A stretch of 64,000 nucleotides of DNA from Timema cristinae (Eukaryota > Arthropoda > Insecta > Phasmatodea > Timematidae): assembly GCA_039000515.1 (NCBI GenBank), contig JBCFYV010000001.1, positions 34,011,604 through 34,075,603 of the forward strand, in the 5' to 3' direction. Below the pieces are notes generated by a model, which was given only the letters and a program-made list of their open reading frames with translations, did no database searches and was not told the DNA's origin. Positions 20,794 to 31,749 of the stretch are shown piece after piece. Each line of letters begins with the position of its first letter. The stretch's first letter is position 1. Both the position numbers and the translations under genes were made by a program.

Positions 20794-21575
20794 AAATCTT
20801 ATACCTCGCATAATTTGGCGATTTTATTAATTGGGTCCTTATAACATAGCTATATCTGCTTTATTAAATTTATTAAAAAAGTTCTTGTGTTGGTTTTAAT
20901 TTAAATTCCAATCATTAATTTGAAAATCTAAACTAATATTTTTGATTAATATTATTTCAGTAAACATTTTGAATGATTTTGGTGAGTTCATAAATTGATA
21001 TAATATTAATTGACATCTAAATTGGTTTTATTTAGTTATTAATTTAAAATAAATGTGGGATTTTTTTGTTTTGCTTACACACTGGCAAATTTGTGTTTTG
21101 AGTAGTACATTTATAATGACAACCAAATAAATTTTAATGTGGTTAGCTAAATTCAAAGTTTTTCTTTAAATACTAAGTTAATAAGTTATTTGTTTTATAA
21201 ACACAAGGTATCTTAGTATGGCTTCTTGTACCTTGAAATAATTTTAAAACTTAAATCAAATGTAAAAAACAGTTTTATCGATGAAATATTAAATATATTT
21301 AATATATAAGTAACTATTATTCATGTCTATAAGTCATGGTGAGAAGTGTATGAAAGTTATCTTGACAGAATAATGATACCTATTTTAAAACGGGAAAACA
21401 AGTCTTAGACTTTTTGGGTTCAAAAAATTACTTCAGCAGGCCTATCTTCTCTGTTACTTTTGTGTTTCCTGCAATTACGTTTATATCTGTATGTTGTCTT
21501 TTATTTTTGGTTAGTTTCCTTTCTGATGTATATTAAAAAGAATATGGCTGAACAGGGAGTCGAATCCTTGATCAA
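20794..21575. other. No recognisable feature
   Basis: Very AT-rich; nothing supportable seen. Confidence 0.5.
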
Positions 21576-21583
21576 CGCACCCC

Positions 21584-22198
21584 TAGGGATATGATATCGA
21601 AAGAAAAGAATCGATACTGTACTCTTTTAAAGTATTGGAAGAAAAATATCGATACCGTATTGTATCTAAATAAAGTATTGATAACAGTAAGTATCGATAT
21701 TGAAATCTTAACCGGGATATTTTTTATCAAGTAATAATCTCTACTTTTGGATGATAATAGTTGTATATTCATATTTATTTAACACTGAAAATTATAATTA
21801 TTTAAGCATATTATATTATATTTAGGTCTATCGCATCTATGTTATACGTTGGAACTTGGAAGGTATGATAGTATTGGATGTTGGATATTATAAAAAGGTT
21901 TTATTACGCCAAATTTCAAATGTTTATGAAGATATAGCTGATGTAAAGTTATTTAATAGCTTAATAAGTTAGTAATACATTTTAAAACTATTTTTAACCC
22001 TTCTTTAACCATACTAAGCATTTAATCCAACCATGAGTGGAGATAACCAAAAAGTTGTTTCTTTCGATACCGATCCGATACCAGAGTGTGAGTAATAATA
22101 TCACTAAAAGTACGGAAAAAAAATATAGAATAAAAAAAACTAATATCGAGAGGAAAATATCGATATTATTAAGTATCGATAATTTTTTCGCATCCCTA
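21584..22198. mobile_element. hAT-type MITE with ATCGATA-rich ends
   Basis: Left TIR tagggatatgatatcgaaag with aatcgatac; right TIR, reverse complemented, tagggatgcgaaaaaattat with cgatac. Several atcgata subterminal motifs occur at both ends. Flanks cgcacccc and cgcaacac match at 6 of 8, consistent with an aged hAT TSD. No coding sequence is present. Confidence 0.75.
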
Positions 22199-22507
22199 CG
22201 CAACACTTCTATACGATCTGAGCTATCTGGGCTAAATCCCTATCTCGCTAAACCAAAGTTTGGGGTATGAATTCATGCCCAAGTATATTTCTTAGATAAA
22301 ACATTTTTACCATACTGAAACCGTTACGCTTTCTTAATTAATTCCATTATAGCTATAATTTGTCACACAACGTTATATTGTCCTTATATTCCTCTTTTTA
22401 ATAATCAATTAGTCACTGAATTCTAACCTTATTTGAATTAAATTAATAATATTGATTCTCGCCACATCTCACTACTCTCTCTGGACATTCATCACGTCAC
22501 AGTAGCA
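22199..22507. other. No recognisable feature
   Basis: AT-rich; nothing supportable seen. Confidence 0.5.
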
Positions 22508-22675
22508 GAAACGAGGAACATACAATTGAGAGGAAATGTGGTCACATTTGCTTGCAATAATATTAGGAATATATTTAGGGAAAACAATCTCACTATACCC
22601 AGCTGACATTCAAATTCCAACCTCTCCGTTATAGTCTAACCAAACTAATTGAGATTGGCATTTATAGACCACTTG
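22508..22675 (-). mobile_element. SINE-B, decayed body
   Basis: ttgagaggaaatgtggtcac, tatttagggaaaacaatctc, actatacccagctgacattc and caacctctccgt follow the family B body and B-box order. Tail and A box are almost lost. A 17-nt poly-A lies just beyond at about 22748-22764. Confidence 0.55.
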
Positions 22676-22849
22676 TCTAACTTCATCCTAAATCTAAAAA
22701 AATGAAGTAGGGTGTTCGAAAACTTGATGCTTAGGAAGAAATTTTATTAAAAAAAAAAAAAAAAGGGGACAAATATACTGGAAAGTGGAGGAGGTTTCAT
22801 AATTATGAGTTACATACTCTGTATTAATAACAAGACATTGTTGGTATAG

Positions 22850-22995
22850 TGAAATCTCATAGATTATGGTGGCCATGACATGAAGCACGAATCAAAGTAT
22901 CTAGAACCGTGTTCAGGGTGTTGACTGTAATACCAAATGGGACGAGAGGGGTAAGTGGAAAGACCTAGCTAGACGCAGATGGGAGGATAATATTG
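22850..22995 (+). pseudogene. LINE C-terminal coding fragment, copy 1
   Basis: ctcatagattatggtggcca...gtgttcagggtgttgactgt, ccaaatgggacgagagg and cgcagatgggaggataa parallel the fragment at 29085 and the reverse-strand one at 39808-40040. The encoded pattern (H-x-ARM region, FRVL, GKPNGKR, RRWED) is the C-terminal segment of an insect LINE pol protein. Stops and indels prevent translation. It is immediately followed by a reverse SINE-D. Confidence 0.65.
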
Positions 22996-23039
22996 CATTT
23001 GTATTAATTTTTTATTTTTAGGTATTTAACGTGCACTGT

Positions 23040-23310
23040 CTGATTCTACGGATTATATCAACAAACAATAATGTCTATGAGAGATAGCGAAAGGGAATAC
23101 TAATTTTGCCGGCAAAGGTATTTTCACATACATTCCAGGATTCTTTTACATGCCACAATCGACTTGGGACTGACAGCCTTACTCACCATCTAAAGGAAGT
23201 TGTGCTACGGATTTTTATCGCTTAAGAAAAACCCATCGGCCCCGATTGGGTTTGAACCCACGAAAGTTGTGTCCTGAGGCAAGCACTTTACATCAAGCTC
23301 ACCATGTCGA
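23040..23310 (-). mobile_element. SINE-D copy 2
   Basis: Read on the minus strand: head with gtgggttcaaacccaatcgg, then aaaaatccgtagcacaactt, cctttagatggtgagtaagg, gtggcatgtaaaagaatcct, gaaaatacctttgccggcaa and tttcgctatctctcatagac. It matches the copies at 6329 and 49881. Confidence 0.8.
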
Positions 23311-24155
23311 TGATAATATTAAAATGGAAATGATTGGAACTTTTAAATTAATATTTGTGACATGATTTTTTTTAAATCCGTTACTTTAAATGATATAAAC
23401 TCTATGTTACATTATAGAAATGTATGATGTAGTGTGAATGTTACTTTTAAATAATATTTGCTATATTATTATTATTTTAAATCAGCTAATTTAAATAATG
23501 TATTCTAAATAATATCTGTTACATTATCGAAACATATGCATTTTTTAATATTTCCTTAGTGTAACATATTTATATTGCTTAAATTAGCATATTACAATAT
23601 ATAAATATATATAGTAACTTTCTACACTATAGAAATATGTATTTTTTTATAATGTAAGCGGTGGTAAAAGAGTAATATTTATTGATTTGAAATTATAAAA
23701 CATACAAAAACCTTCTAATTAAATTGTTCCTACAGATATTTTCTTTTGGTTATTTACAGTTTATATCTATATATAAACTGCATCTTAGAAAACTAATTTC
23801 ATAATGAAGATTTGTGGAAAGCAGTCCTGAAAAAAGCTAAAAGAAAATAATCTCTCTAGAAACACAGTAATTAGCAGAATCTTCCCCTTCTTCCAATTTT
23901 CTTTTGGTTGAGTGTGCGGATTACAGTGTGTGTTTGTTCTTAGTTAATTATATATTAATGTTGTTAGAGCTTACAAATTATACCCAAGTAAAAAAATGAT
24001 GACATACATAATTTTAGTGATTATTTTAATTATTATGGTAGTCTATGATACTTTTGTATCGAGTTGCTCAGCCATAGTCCTAAACCAGCGGATCAAGACC
24101 CTTTTATTTTCATGGCACACTTTCGAATAAAAAACACTTCTGGCATCATAATTGA
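23311..24155. other. AT-rich spacer with a hAT-like scrap
   Basis: Very AT-rich, with short internal repeats of the form atgttac-attat at 23390-23600. At 24083-24135 aaaccagcggatcaagaccc...catggcacactttcg resembles 59040-59095 and Charlie-type hAT ends. Confidence 0.4.
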
Positions 24156-24159
24156 AGTA

Positions 24160-24524
24160 AAGTATATAATGGACGTAAGAAAAGGTAAGTGTTTTTGTAG
24201 TTTTTGTATAACACTTTTTTTGTCAAAATAAATCAAATATTGCTTTAGTACAAATTGACCTAACGAGTTTATTATTTATTCTTAACATGGTGACCTCAAC
24301 AGTTCTTGAATATTTGTCAAAGGTTGTCCGAGAATTTAATGACAAATTTCCTCAAAAGTATTTCCTCTAATGCCGTTATGCTCATGAAAGTATTAACAAT
24401 TTCATATCAAATATGAAAAATTAAATTATGTTTGTACTGAATATTTTATTTATTTTGACCAAAAATATTTTGCTATAAAAATGTAAAAACACTGGACTCT
24501 TTTCGCGTTCACTACATCCACAAC
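24160..24524 (+). mobile_element. M1 MITE
   Basis: Left part ggacgtaagaaaaggtaagt (end decayed); paired inner segments gtgacctcaacagttcttga and, beyond the loop, a diverged partner; right part attttatttattttgaccaa, aaaacactggactcttttcg and end catccacaacTTAA (TTAA at 24525-24528). Confidence 0.75.
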
Positions 24525-24959
24525 TTAAAGGGCAAACACAAGTAAAAAAAGGGTTTGAAAATTTTAAAAAATGCTTCTTTTATTAGTTAGTAAAATTAAA
24601 TTAAGATATTAAAAATACTAATAATGCTTTTTAATATTTTAAAGAAACATAAAATTATAAATTATATTGATAATAATTTAAGCTATTATCATTAATTAGT
24701 GCCGGCCTGTTTTTTCTAGTTGTCTCGTTCGTATGGTAGCCATTGTTTGTATAATTATATCCTAAGTTAGGTACGAGTATAATTATTTTTCTGCTACCAC
24801 ATAATCATCATCATCATCACATTACCTCACTGGGATGAAGTAACCACACCTACATGGTGTTATAACTTAGAACATGGTTACATATCCGTAACTTCCAGGA
24901 ATAACTAGCCATCAATCTCTGATGGCATACGTTAAAAAAAACCCAACTAATTAGAATTT

Positions 24960-25405
24960 TAATACGAGACTAGAACCTTTAATGTGAGGCTTAAGCCTTT
25001 TTCAAAAGTTATTTTGCAATAAGCTATGGTATATAAACGATCGGGCAACTTTCATTATTATTAGCACCACGTCTTACTACCCGTTCGGGTTATACGCACT
25101 TACGCTAATGTGTAATGGTAGGGTGATTGTGAGATGAAATGGAGGACCTACAGTTTAACGTGGAATCCGAACCACGGTGGAGGCCTGGCATTCCCCACAT
25201 TCACAAGATGTCTTGTCAGAGGTGAAGGAAGGGTTTGGTAATCAGATAAATCTGTGCCGGTACCGAGGATTGGGGCAACTTTCATTTTGTGTATTAATCC
25301 ACCAAGTTTATCAAATTTTTTTCAATTTGATGTCCTAAAGAGTTGTGAATGTCAATTTAGAGAATAATATGTTTAAAGTTTAAACATTGATCAAAATTTG
25401 GTGGC
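24960..25405 (+). repeat. Dispersed repeat J, copy 1 (split by SINE-A)
   Basis: tgtgaggcttaagcctttttc, ttattttgcaataagctatg, then after the SINE-A: accaagtttatcaaattttt, tttaaacattgatcaaaatt and tggtggcgc. The same series occurs uninterrupted at 60494-60680. Confidence 0.65.
25057..25272 (-). mobile_element. SINE-A, 5'-truncated, with TSD
   Basis: Ends inside the B box at accgaggattg. Perfect 14-bp TSD GGGCAACTTTCATT at 25043-25056 and 25273-25286. Comparison with the empty site in repeat J (60 kb) confirms the insertion. Confidence 0.94.
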
Positions 25406-26239
25406 GCAACTGGCTGAGAACCATTGGACTATTTACTGTTTCGATGCTAGGGATGGTTTGTCTACTCCGACTATTAGTTCTAGATTACATTTATAACTTT
25501 GTAATGAGCTGATTACATTTTGATAAGTAATTATTTATGTGTGCACAGGATGAATTTACACATGGTTTCAGACAACATAATCTAACAACAGTAGCTATAT
25601 CGAAATCAGTATTCATCACTCTTTAATACTTCCTACTATTTTCAAATTAAATCTCATAGAGTTTGAACCAAATTAATCCCTTAAAGGGTATGGATTCTGA
25701 AATTAAACATGATTTAACAAGATTGATTTCCTATTTCTATGATGTTCTTGTATATACACTCCATTTACGTGAAAGATCTTACCTTGACGAATCACATTAT
25801 GGAACTACACCAAACGTTAATAACGTAAGGTAAGTTTGCTATCTTACAGGGTAGATGAAGGGTACAATGTCAAAAATAAATATTGTAATAATAAATTTCC
25901 CTCTGAAAAAAAAGTCATATTCAATTAATTTTCTTATTCCTGATGATAATATTATTACTTATTATTTTAACAATTTAAATGTCTTAAATATATATTAAAT
26001 TGGAATATATATTTTAATGTAATTCAGTCCTTAAATTTGGATCAATGAATTATATTAAACATTGTTTTGAAAATAATGCCTATTTTAAGTTTCCAAAAAA
26101 AACACTTAATTTTTAATGATTTAACGGACGGTTTCAATGTCAATATGCTATTTTCAATAGTTCTTGAAATATGTATATTTTTTATTATTAATTGTTTGAT
26201 ATAAATTAGCGCTACTTATAAGTAATTGGCAATTTAAAA
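25406..26239. other. No recognisable feature
   Basis: AT-rich; nothing supportable seen. Confidence 0.5.
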
Positions 26240-26350
26240 ACAACTCCATAGTGTCAGCCTGCAATTGAGCTATACCGACCGGCGACCGCCGCATGTTGGC
26301 GAAGTTAGTGCCAATATTTGGGGATAGAGAGCGCCATGTAGTCAATACAA
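26240..26350 (-). repeat. Conserved ~100-bp repeat G, copy 1
   Basis: Read on the minus strand: ctacatggcgctctctatcc, ccaaatattggcactaactt, atgcggcggtcgccggtcgg and tatagctcaattgcaggctg. It matches 28660-28770 in the opposite orientation. A 70-codon frame covers it (26154-26366, minus) but the second copy does not keep that frame, so coding is doubtful. Confidence 0.55.
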
Positions 26351-26743
26351 TGAACCCTATGGCCATTAGTTTCAGTTTTTTACATCGGAGTCTCTACTGC
26401 AATTAAATGTAATCAAAATATTTTAATTTGAAGAGAATACCTAGAATAATTGGTTTTACTAAGAAAATACTTGGGTTCGTATATAGACTCCAATCTTAAA
26501 GACCAACATATCTTATTTCAACATCATATTTTAAACTACTGTGCATTGAAATTTGGTGTGGGCATGGTGGTGGCCAAAAATAGTAGATGTTGGTAATTTG
26601 GAAATTAACACTTTAATTGAAAAATAAATATTCACTAGCTGAATAAAAGCAAACTACAAACTTCACTTTTTCACAGTTTGTCGTTGATTGTATTGTTTTG
26701 CCATTTTTGGAGCTCCACCGGACGTCAGGCAAACCTAAACACG
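26351..26743. other. No recognisable feature
   Basis: AT-rich; nothing supportable seen. Confidence 0.5.
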
Positions 26744-26754
26744 TCCATCACTTT

Positions 26755-26948
26755 AATAATAATAATAATAATAATAATAATATTTAGCACCGCGTCTTAC
26801 TACCCTTCGGGTTATACGCTTTAAGTACTAATTACGCTAATGGATTGGGAATTGGGGAGGGTGAATTAAAGGAAGTGAACCCGCATTTGCGTGGAGGGAG
26901 AGTGGAAAACCATTTAGGAAAAACCACCCCCAGTCCACCCGACCGAGA
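26755..26948 (-). mobile_element. SINE-C, 5'-truncated, with TSD
   Basis: (TAA)n at the left, tail accgcgtcttactacccttc, body gaggaagtgaacccgcatttg-like sequence, ending at cacccgaccgaga immediately before the B box. TSD TCCATCACTTT at 26744-26754 and 26949-26959. Confidence 0.92.
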
Positions 26949-27072
26949 TCCATCACTTTCCTCAACATAGATAGTCTAATTGTTTTCGACCTACCCCGTA
27001 TATTTATATATATGTTATGGTGAATCTTGTCTGAATATTTCGTTCTATAATATTATTTTATTATTTTTATTT

Positions 27073-27318
27073 TTAGCACCACGTCTTACTACCCGTCTGG
27101 GTTAAAATATATGTACTAATTACGATAGTGTATTAGGGATGAGGGCTGGTTAAATTTAGAGGAAATGTACCCCTTTATGTGTGGAGGAAGAGAGGAACCA
27201 ATTAGGAAACACCATCCTCAGTATACCTAACTGATATTAGAATCCCGACCTCTCCATCATCGGCAGTTCAGTCTATTGCGAGAGTGAATCTTTAGACTAT
27301 TCGACTAGTGGAGTGAGT
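27073..27318 (-). mobile_element. SINE-B, full length
   Basis: Tail ttagcaccacgtcttactac at left; attagaatcccgacctctcc and ttgcgagagtgaatctttag at right. Confidence 0.88.
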
Positions 27319-28128
27319 GTTCTATATTCAAATTAATTATTAGTTTAATTTACATTAGCGTTTTAGATCTGTAAATATGGTTTTATTAGGCGCTGCTCTG
27401 TAGCAGAAATAATGTAAATAAACTGTAAGTTATTGTACATTTACTCTTTGATAAATATTTAAATCCATTCTTACTAACGTTTAGTAAATATACTAAATAT
27501 GTAAGTGTATTGTTATTCAGTTGTGAACAATAATATATTAATTACACCAATCAAATGAGTCATAATTAGAAATGAAGTTATATCTATAAACTACATCTCA
27601 CAGTCACCAAAAAGTTTATGTTGCATACAGAATGAGCTATAATTATCTAAAGCAGATTAAAAACGTCAACGAAGGATTACCTTCAACAATAAATACTATT
27701 TTTTGGAAAATTTAAATTAAAGAATTCTAGATTGAGCTTTCTAATAAATCCCATAGATTAATATTCATGTTTCATCATACCATCAGTCAGTTGAATTTGT
27801 ACCATAAATAAATAAATAATCAACTTTGTAGTAAAAAAAGATATGTCACATCATTAATACACTTTCCTTTGTTACTAAAAGTGTACAAAAGTAACTGGCT
27901 CTTTTTTATTTCTCTCTACTTTCCATACATTGTTCAGGTTGAATTGTCAATTAGTCTAGGTAATTTGATAATAGCCTGAATTACACAAGCAAATTGCGTG
28001 ACTGTGTGTTGGATTGGTATAGATAATTTACCAAATAATCGAACACACTCGGTTATACACCGAGTTTGGTTATAAGAACAGTAGAAAAAATTAAACATCT
28101 TTCTTTGCGGCCAACATTGATAACATTC
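27319..28128. other. No recognisable feature
   Basis: AT-rich; nothing supportable seen. Confidence 0.5.
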
Positions 28129-28133
28129 TACTA

Positions 28134-28140
<7 letters not shown>

Positions 28141-28168
<28 letters not shown>

Positions 28169-28436
28169 GCACCGCGTCTTACTACCCGTTCGGGTTATAC
28201 GCACTTATGCTAATGTGTAATGGTAGGGTGATTGTGAGATGAAATGAAGGACCTACAGTTTAACGTGGAATCCGAACCACGGTGGAGGCCTGGCATTCCC
28301 CACATTCACAAGATGTCTTATCAGAGGTGAAGGAAGGGTTTGGTAATCAGATAAATTTTTGCTGGGACCGGGGATTGAACCCCTGCCGCCAGCACAGAAG
28401 TCTGACACCTTACCCCTAGACCACCAGGTCACCTTA
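28141..28436 (-). mobile_element. SINE-A, full length
   Basis: Complete reverse copy. TSD TACTATATTATT at 28129-28140 and 28437-28448. Confidence 0.94.
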
Positions 28437-28659
28437 TACTATATTATTTGTGTTCTATAGGTAGTGACAATATATTACAAAAGTGACAAGCATGGCATGA
28501 TGTATCAATATATTAAAATGGTTTTAGTAACTTTAATAACTTCTTCTGTTTTTTCAACGGGGTCAACTCAGCCTCGTGAAGACAATTGAGGAGCTATGAA
28601 TAAAGAAGTAATATCTCCAGTCTAAAAAACTGAGATTAATGTACGAGGATTTCATTGTG

Positions 28660-28770
28660 CTGACCACATGACACCCTCTATCCACAAATATTGGTACAAT
28701 ATTCTCCAAAATGCGACAACCGTTCGGTCGATATAGCTCGTTTGCAGGCTGACGCCTTGGAGAGGTATTT
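28660..28770 (+). repeat. Conserved ~100-bp repeat G, copy 2
   Basis: gaccacatgacaccctctat, ccacaaatattggtacaata, aaaatgcgacaaccgttcgg and tcgatatagctcgtttgcag correspond in order to the minus strand of 26240-26350. Confidence 0.55.
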
Positions 28771-29084
28771 TTAAGCTTGTAAAATATGTCCCAATAGCTG
28801 TCAAATCAACTATAGTGTAATACATCATTTGGAAGAGTTTATTATCTTTCAGCCTCAATTTTATGTCTCTTTACATGTTAGACACACACATTAAGATAGA
28901 TTTTTTTTTAGGAATCTTGTCAATATCTCGTTTTTTTTAATTAGAGAGCTATTTTATTCACTTGATATAATTGATTTATTATAGTTTTTTAATTAATATA
29001 ATTATTTTATGAAAACACTTAATTATTATGATAATTTTTAAATTATACACTTTTATCCCTATAATGGTAATATTTTTAATACAA

Positions 29085-29285
29085 CCAAGACTCGTAGATT
29101 ACAGTGGGCATGACGTAGCGCAAACTGAAGATTACAGAACCTTGTTCAGGGTACTGACTGGTAAACCCAATGGGAAGAGACCATTTAGAAGACCTTGAAA
29201 CAAATGGGAGGATGCTATTATAATGGACATGAAAGAGATAGAGTGTAATGAGGTGGACTGGATAGAAATAGCTCAGGATTAGATA
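29085..29285 (+). pseudogene. LINE C-terminal coding fragment, copy 2
   Basis: Reads, with stops, as the C-terminal segment of an insect-type LINE pol protein: a GHD-x-A region from about 29107, then FRVLTGKPNGKRPFRRP, KWEDAIIMDMKEIECNEVDW and IEIAQD. Stops at the CGA/AGA-like positions show decay. Its last ~46 bp (from gatagagtgtaatgaggtgg) is the seed of the tandem array that follows. Confidence 0.78.
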
Positions 29286-29985
29286 AGGTGTAATGAGGGG
29301 GACTGGATGGAGAAAGCTAACTCAAGATAAGGATAGTTCTATCCAGTGCACCTCATTACACCCTATCTCAAGATAGTAATAGGGTGTAATGAGGTGGACT
29401 GGATAGAACTAGCTCAAGATAAGGGTAGGGTGTAATGAGGTGGATTGGGTAGAGCTAGCTCAGGGTAGAGATAAGGTCTAATGAGGGGAACTGGTTAGAG
29501 AGAGATAGCTCAAGATAGGGATAGAGTGTAATGAGGTGGACTGGATAGGACTATCTCAAGATAAGGATAGAGTGTAATGAGGTGGACTGGATAGAACTAT
29601 CTCAAGATAAGGATAGAGTGTAATGAGGTGGACTGGATAGAACTATCTCAAGATAAGGATAGAGTGTAATGAGGTGGACTGGATAGAAATATCTCAAGAT
29701 AAGGATAGAGTGTAATGAGGTGGACTGGATAGGACTATCTCAAGATAAGGATAGAGTGTAATGAGGTGGACTGGATAGAACTATCTCAAGATAAGGATAG
29801 AGTGTAATGAGGTGGACTGGATAGAACTATCTCAAGATAAGGATAGAGTGTAATGAGGTGGACTGGATAGAACTGTCTCAAGATAAGGATAGAGTGTAAT
29901 GAGGTGGACTGGATAGAACTATCTCAAGATAAGGATAGAGTGTAATGAGGTGGACTGGATAGAAATATCTCAAGATAAGGATAGG
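29222..29985. repeat. 46-bp tandem array derived from LINE coding sequence
   Basis: Monomer atagagtgtaatgaggtgga, ctggatagaactatctcaag, ataagg (46 bp). About ten near-identical monomers fill 29521-29985, preceded by diverged ones from 29222. One monomer at about 29333-29368 is inverted (atagttctatccagtgcacc, tcattacaccctatc), giving a hairpin with its neighbour. In one frame the monomer reads IECNEVDWIELSQDK, matching the LINE fragment just upstream. Because 46 is not a multiple of three, the array cannot keep that frame. Confidence 0.92.
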
Positions 29986-30057
29986 TGGCATTCTTTAAGC
30001 TCATCAATTAATTTTAGAGTTACTAATATAATAAAGTAAGTAAGTAATCAGTAATCG

Positions 30058-30172
30058 AAAAAGGCATCCTTTTGGCAATATTTGAATTGCTGGTGAAGGA
30101 AAGGTAGGGGTTTGAATCCCAACTGGGTTGTAGTTTTCCTAAATTGTTTTCCACCCTCACGTCAGGCCTAGT
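30058..30172 (+). mobile_element. SINE-B fragment
   Basis: aggggtttgaatcccaactg, gttgtagttttcctaaattg and ttttccaccctcacg match the B box and body. The tail is missing. Confidence 0.6.
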
Positions 30173-30484
30173 GTAAACATTTGGGTAAGGACGACGGGCG
30201 CACAGATTAAAAAAAGATTTTTATTTAATATTATTTTATAAAGATAATTTAATCTTATATGTATTGATATTTTTTACTTAGTTACAATATACCACGTTGT
30301 TTTAGCTAAACATATCTAAACAGAACTACCCATTTGGAAATATGTAATTTAAATTAGGGCTTAAAGTGAACTAGGTTGTTAAATATAGGCTTACGACAAA
30401 AATAAACCAAGATAAAATTCCAAATGGTGAATCAAAGTGACATACGTTTGATAACGAAACGTAATTTGTACTTTCTCTTTATCT

Positions 30485-30693
30485 TACAGGTAGAGAAAGT
30501 ATTGTGATCGTCAAAAAAATGGAACTTGAGATTTTGATGAATCTCGACGTTTCATGACCTCCCGAATTTGAAAAAGTACTTTTTTGAATTTCCATCTGTC
30601 TGTTTGTCTGTTTGTACCTCCAACTAGAGCCTAAGCTATTTTACCGATCTGGCTAAAACTTGATATCTAGGGTCTTTATAAAATTTTCCTGTT
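30485..30693 (+). repeat. Dispersed repeat R, copy 2 (left part only)
   Basis: tacaggtagagaaagtattg, tgatcgtcaaaaaaatggaa, ccatctgtctgtttgtctgt and gagcctaagctattttaccg. It is cut off at tttttggaatt, where the endonuclease relic begins. It lies inverted relative to copy 3 at 31750-32300. Confidence 0.75.
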
Positions 30694-31735
30694 GTGTTTT
30701 TGGAATTGTCTCTTAATGTACGGGGTCTAAACAGTGATGGCAAACAGTACATGATTTCTATGTACTCAAAACGGGTAAGCGTGGATATTTTGTGCGTTCA
30801 GGAAACTAACTTGAGCTCACCACCTACGTCATATACCTTGGCAGATTTTACCTTTTTTTTTTTATCGCCCCGTCAATTTAAGCTAGCTCTGAGGTATTAA
30901 TTGCAATTAGATCATCTATAGACTATGAAGTTATGAGACACACTGTATTGGAACCAGGATCTGCACATGTTGTAGTATTAAGAATGTTTGGTAAAATTTA
31001 TCATTTTGTTAATGTATATATGCCTCAAGATAATACTCATGCCATCTTTGTGGTCGGGGTTTTGACACGATACTTACAGCGCCTTTGAGTCTTAGAGAAT
31101 ATGTTTCTGGCCGATGATTGGAGCGTAACACTTCTACCAGAAACCCGCCTCGGTGGCGTAGTTGGCTAACGCGCTTGTCGTGTTGAGCTCGACTGCTGAG
31201 GACGGGGAGATCGAGGATCGTATCTCGGTCGGGTGAACTGGGGGGGGAGGGGGGTTCCTTAATGGTTTTTCACACTCCCTCCACGCAAATGCGGGTTCAC
31301 TTCCTCTAATTCAACCTTCCCAATTCCTAATCCATTAGCGTAACTAGTACTTAAAGCGTATAACCCGAATGGGTTGTAAGACGCGGTGCTAAATAAATAT
31401 TATTCTACCAGAAGACAGGATTAGTTGTACTGAGACCAGACTAGCGCTTAGCCAGGCCCTTCAAAGTTTATTTTAACTTAATAAATTGTTTGATGTATGA
31501 AAAAACTCTCATCCTGATAAGAGGTTTCACATATACGGGTATTTATAATAATGTGCTTTTCTCACGGTTAGACCGCATTTATGTTAACCCTAGCTTGAAT
31601 TTTTTTGCTATACAACCATAAATAGTCCCATCCTTTTCTGACCACTCTGGGTGTATTTGTTTGCTTCAAGTAGATGCAAAAAAGAATAGACAGGCAAACT
31701 GGAGGCTCAATACACAATTGTTAGAGAATGAACTT
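30694..31735 (+). pseudogene. L1/Tx1-like LINE endonuclease, interrupted by SINE-C
   Basis: Remnant of an apurinic-like endonuclease domain that nicks target DNA for a non-LTR retrotransposon. Visible blocks: LSLNVRGLNSDGKQYMISMY at the N-terminus (the asparagine of SLNVRGLN is a conserved active-site residue), VDILCVQETNL with the catalytic Glu, then, in other frames, VVVLRMFGKIYHFVNVYMPQ and, after the SINE, FSRLDRIYV and the SDH motif (FSDHSGC) near 31640. The order and spacing are those of the L1-type EN fold. Several frameshifts and stops break it, and 31143-31402 is a SINE-C. No reverse transcriptase follows; repeat R begins instead at about 31750. Confidence 0.85.
31143..31402 (+). mobile_element. 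SINE-C, full length, in endonuclease relic
   Basis: Head gcctcggtggcgtagttggc with taacgcgcttgtcgtgttga, B-box area gaggatcgtatctcggtcgg, G-rich spacer, body and tail acccgaatgggttgtaagac then (TAAA)n. TSD TTCTACCAGAA at 31132-31142 and 31403-31413. Confidence 0.95.
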
Positions 31736-31749
31736 GAGAATAATCTTCT

